Source of the DNA: UBA8950 sp034411635
Lineage (GTDB): Bacteria > Chloroflexota > Anaerolineae > Anaerolineales > Villigracilaceae
Direction: 5' to 3'
Assembly (NCBI GenBank): GCA_034411635.1
Contig: DAOUML010000151.1
Coordinates: 1 to 24,051 of the forward strand
DNA: 24,051 bases
Of this stretch, positions 22,601-24,051 are shown in pieces. The position numbers were made by a program, and so were the translations under genes. The notes below the pieces were generated by a model. The model was not told the origin of the DNA, searched no databases, and saw only the letters and a program-made list of their open reading frames with translations. Each line of letters begins with the position of its first letter. Position 1 is the first letter of the stretch.

Positions 22601-24051
22601 ATGCCCAAACTCCCCTACCCACCCACCCCCACCGTCCCCCAGGCCGACGACTTTCACGGCAACCTCGTCCCCGACCCGTACCGCTGGCTTGAAGATGTCG
22701 ATTCGCCCGAAACCCTGGCCTGGGTCAAGGCCCAAAACGAATTGACCTACGGCTTCCTTGAACAAATCCCGGCCCGCGAGCGGCTCACCCGGCGGCTCAC
22801 CGCCCTGTGGGACTATGCCAAAGCCAGCGCACCCTTCAAGCGCGGCAGTCTCTACTTCCAATTCCGCAACACCGGCCTGCAAAACCAGGACGTGCTCTAT
22901 GTGGCCGAAACCCCCACCGCCGCCGGGCGCGTCCTGCTCGACCCCAACACCCTCAGCGACGACGGCACCGCCGCCCTCAACGCCTACGCCGTCAGCGACG
23001 ATGGCCGCTGGCTGGCCTACGCCATCAGCCGCTCCGGCTCCGACTGGCAGGAATGGCACATCCGCAGCGTCGAAACCGGCCTGGACCTGCCCGAAACCCT
23101 GGCCTGGAGCAAATTCTCCGGCGCGGCCTGGGCCAAGAATGGCTCCGGCTTCTACTACAGCCGCTATCCCGCCCCCGCCGAGGGCGAAACCTACCAGCAG
23201 GCCAACTACAACCAGCAACTCGCCTTCCACCGCCTGAACACCCCCCAAAGCGAAGACACCCTCGTCTACGCCCGCCCCGACCAGCCCGAATGGGGCTTCG
23301 GCGCCGAAGTCAGCGACGATGGCCGCTATCTGCTGCTCAACGTCTGGCAGGGTACCGACACCCGCAACCGCTTTTTCTACCAGGATTTACAATCGGATGG
23401 GGAAATGGTGGAATTGATTCCCAGCCTCGAAGCCGCCTACACCTTTGTAGGCAACGATGGCCCGGTCTTTTACTTCCAAACGGATCGCGACGCCCCGCGC
23501 GGCTGTCTCCTGTCCATCGACGTTACCCAACCTGATACCACAGACTGGCAAACCGTCATCCCCGAAAGCGGCGATGTGCTCGAAGGCGTGCATCTTTTTG
23601 CCGGGCAATTTGTGACCGTCTATATGCACGACGCCCGGCATGTCCTGCGCCGCTTCGGGCTAGACGGAAGGCCCCTCGGCGACATCCCCCTGCCCGGGCT
23701 GGGTTCGCTCCCCGCTGTTCGGGGCCGCAAAAGCGACAGCGAGATGTTCTACACCTTTAGCGGCTATCTCGCTCCGGCCACCGTCTACCGCTACGACTTG
23801 CAAACCAACACAAACGAACTGATTTTCGCCCCGCAAATCGATTTCGATTTTTCAGCCTACGAAACCAAACAGGTTTTTGTGACCTCCAAAGACGGCACAA
23901 AGATTCCGATGTTCATCACCCACAAAAAGGGGCTGGCCTACGACGGCCAAAACCCGACCCTGCTCTACGGCTACGGCGGCTTCAACATCGCCTACCTGCC
24001 GGTTTTTGCCGTTCAGTACCTGGCCTGGCTGGAGATGGGCGCGGTCTTTGC
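22601..24051 (+). CDS. prolyl oligopeptidase (S9A), 3' end beyond the window
   Basis: Starts with PTPTVPQADDFHGNLVPDPYRWLEDVDSPETLAWVKAQN, the typical N-terminus of S9A prolyl oligopeptidases (often YP-T-D-YHG--V-DPYRWLED). A beta-propeller region follows, then FVTSKDGTKIPMFI and PTLLYGYGGFNIAYLPVF, which open the catalytic domain. The 483 visible residues are about two thirds of the usual ~680-700; Ser, Asp and His of the triad lie past 24051. A GAAGGAAA sequence precedes the ATG. It probably shares a transcript with the preceding S9 peptidase. The substrates would be short proline-containing peptides, known for the family. Confidence 0.93.
   Translation, partial: MPKLPYPPTPTVPQADDFHGNLVPDPYRWLEDVDSPETLAWVKAQNELTYGFLEQIPARERLTRRLTALWDYAKASAPFKRGSLYFQFRNTGLQNQDVLYVAETPTAAGRVLLDPNTLSDDGTAALNAYAVSDDGRWLAYAISRSGSDWQEWHIRSVETGLDLPETLAWSKFSGAAWAKNGSGFYYSRYPAPAEGETYQQANYNQQLAFHRLNTPQSEDTLVYARPDQPEWGFGAEVSDDGRYLLLNVWQGTDTRNRFFYQDLQSDGEMVELIPSLEAAYTFVGNDGPVFYFQTDRDAPRGCLLSIDVTQPDTTDWQTVIPESGDVLEGVHLFAGQFVTVYMHDARHVLRRFGLDGRPLGDIPLPGLGSLPAVRGRKSDSEMFYTFSGYLAPATVYRYDLQTNTNELIFAPQIDFDFSAYETKQVFVTSKDGTKIPMFITHKKGLAYDGQNPTLLYGYGGFNIAYLPVFAVQYLAWLEMGAVF

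Noticed and set aside
22556..23248. 230-codon minus-strand open frame
   Set aside because: Antisense to the second S9 peptidase; no motif, G/V-rich shadow.
1..24051. tRNA, rRNA, riboswitch or replication origin
   Set aside because: No cloverleaf, rRNA-like block, known riboswitch core or DnaA-box cluster was recognised when reading both strands by eye; a covariance-model search was not possible.

Overview
The window is a piece of a bacterial chromosome, most likely from a Chloroflexota (Anaerolineae-like) genome or a close relative. That placement is an inference from gene families that commonly occur together there (DUF234-type AAA ATPase, AbiEi-like protein next to pRiA4b ORF-3, DUF4258/YgiT pair, tandem S9 peptidases, orphan CRISPR). 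No rRNA or other phylogenetic marker is present.

Region 1 (1-9992) is a plus-strand extracellular glycan/exopolysaccharide operon. Three copies of a 20-bp direct repeat (probably the end of an insertion sequence) are followed by eight tightly packed genes: UDP-GlcNAc 2-epimerase (wecB), GT4 glycosyltransferase, YdjC/ChbG-type deacetylase, ATP-grasp ligase, SAM methyltransferase, FemAB/BioF2-like acyltransferase, a second methyltransferase with a zinc-ribbon tail, and an 832-aa protein joining a polysaccharide deacetylase to PAS and GGDEF domains. Junctions are overlaps or short gaps, so the set is probably co-transcribed. The pathway reading is: make ManNAc, transfer sugars, then trim and decorate them. 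The last gene joins a glycan-modifying domain to a cyclic-di-GMP synthase.

Region 2 (9993-14554) is accessory DNA: a gene-free stretch with a strong hairpin, a DUF234-type AAA ATPase behind a palindromic promoter element, a complete-looking insertion sequence with palindromic terminal inverted repeats, extra copies of those palindromes, and a five-repeat CRISPR array without cas genes. Two of the five CRISPR repeats are 56-nt composites that look like fusions of two different 37-nt repeats. A terminator follows, then a second copy of the element found upstream of the ATPase.

Region 3 (14555-20184) is a defence/toxin-antitoxin island with decay: an AbiEi-like protein without its AbiEii partner, a long pRiA4b ORF-3-like protein, an AbrB/MazE-type antitoxin with a truncated PIN-like partner, a type I restriction subunit HsdR lacking its N-terminal nuclease region, and an intact DUF4258 + YgiT-type zinc-finger pair. 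At least two genes appear to have leaderless starts.

Region 4 (20185-24051) has a strong terminator, a frameshifted ywbE-like pseudogene, and two adjacent S9-family serine peptidases, the second cut by the window edge.
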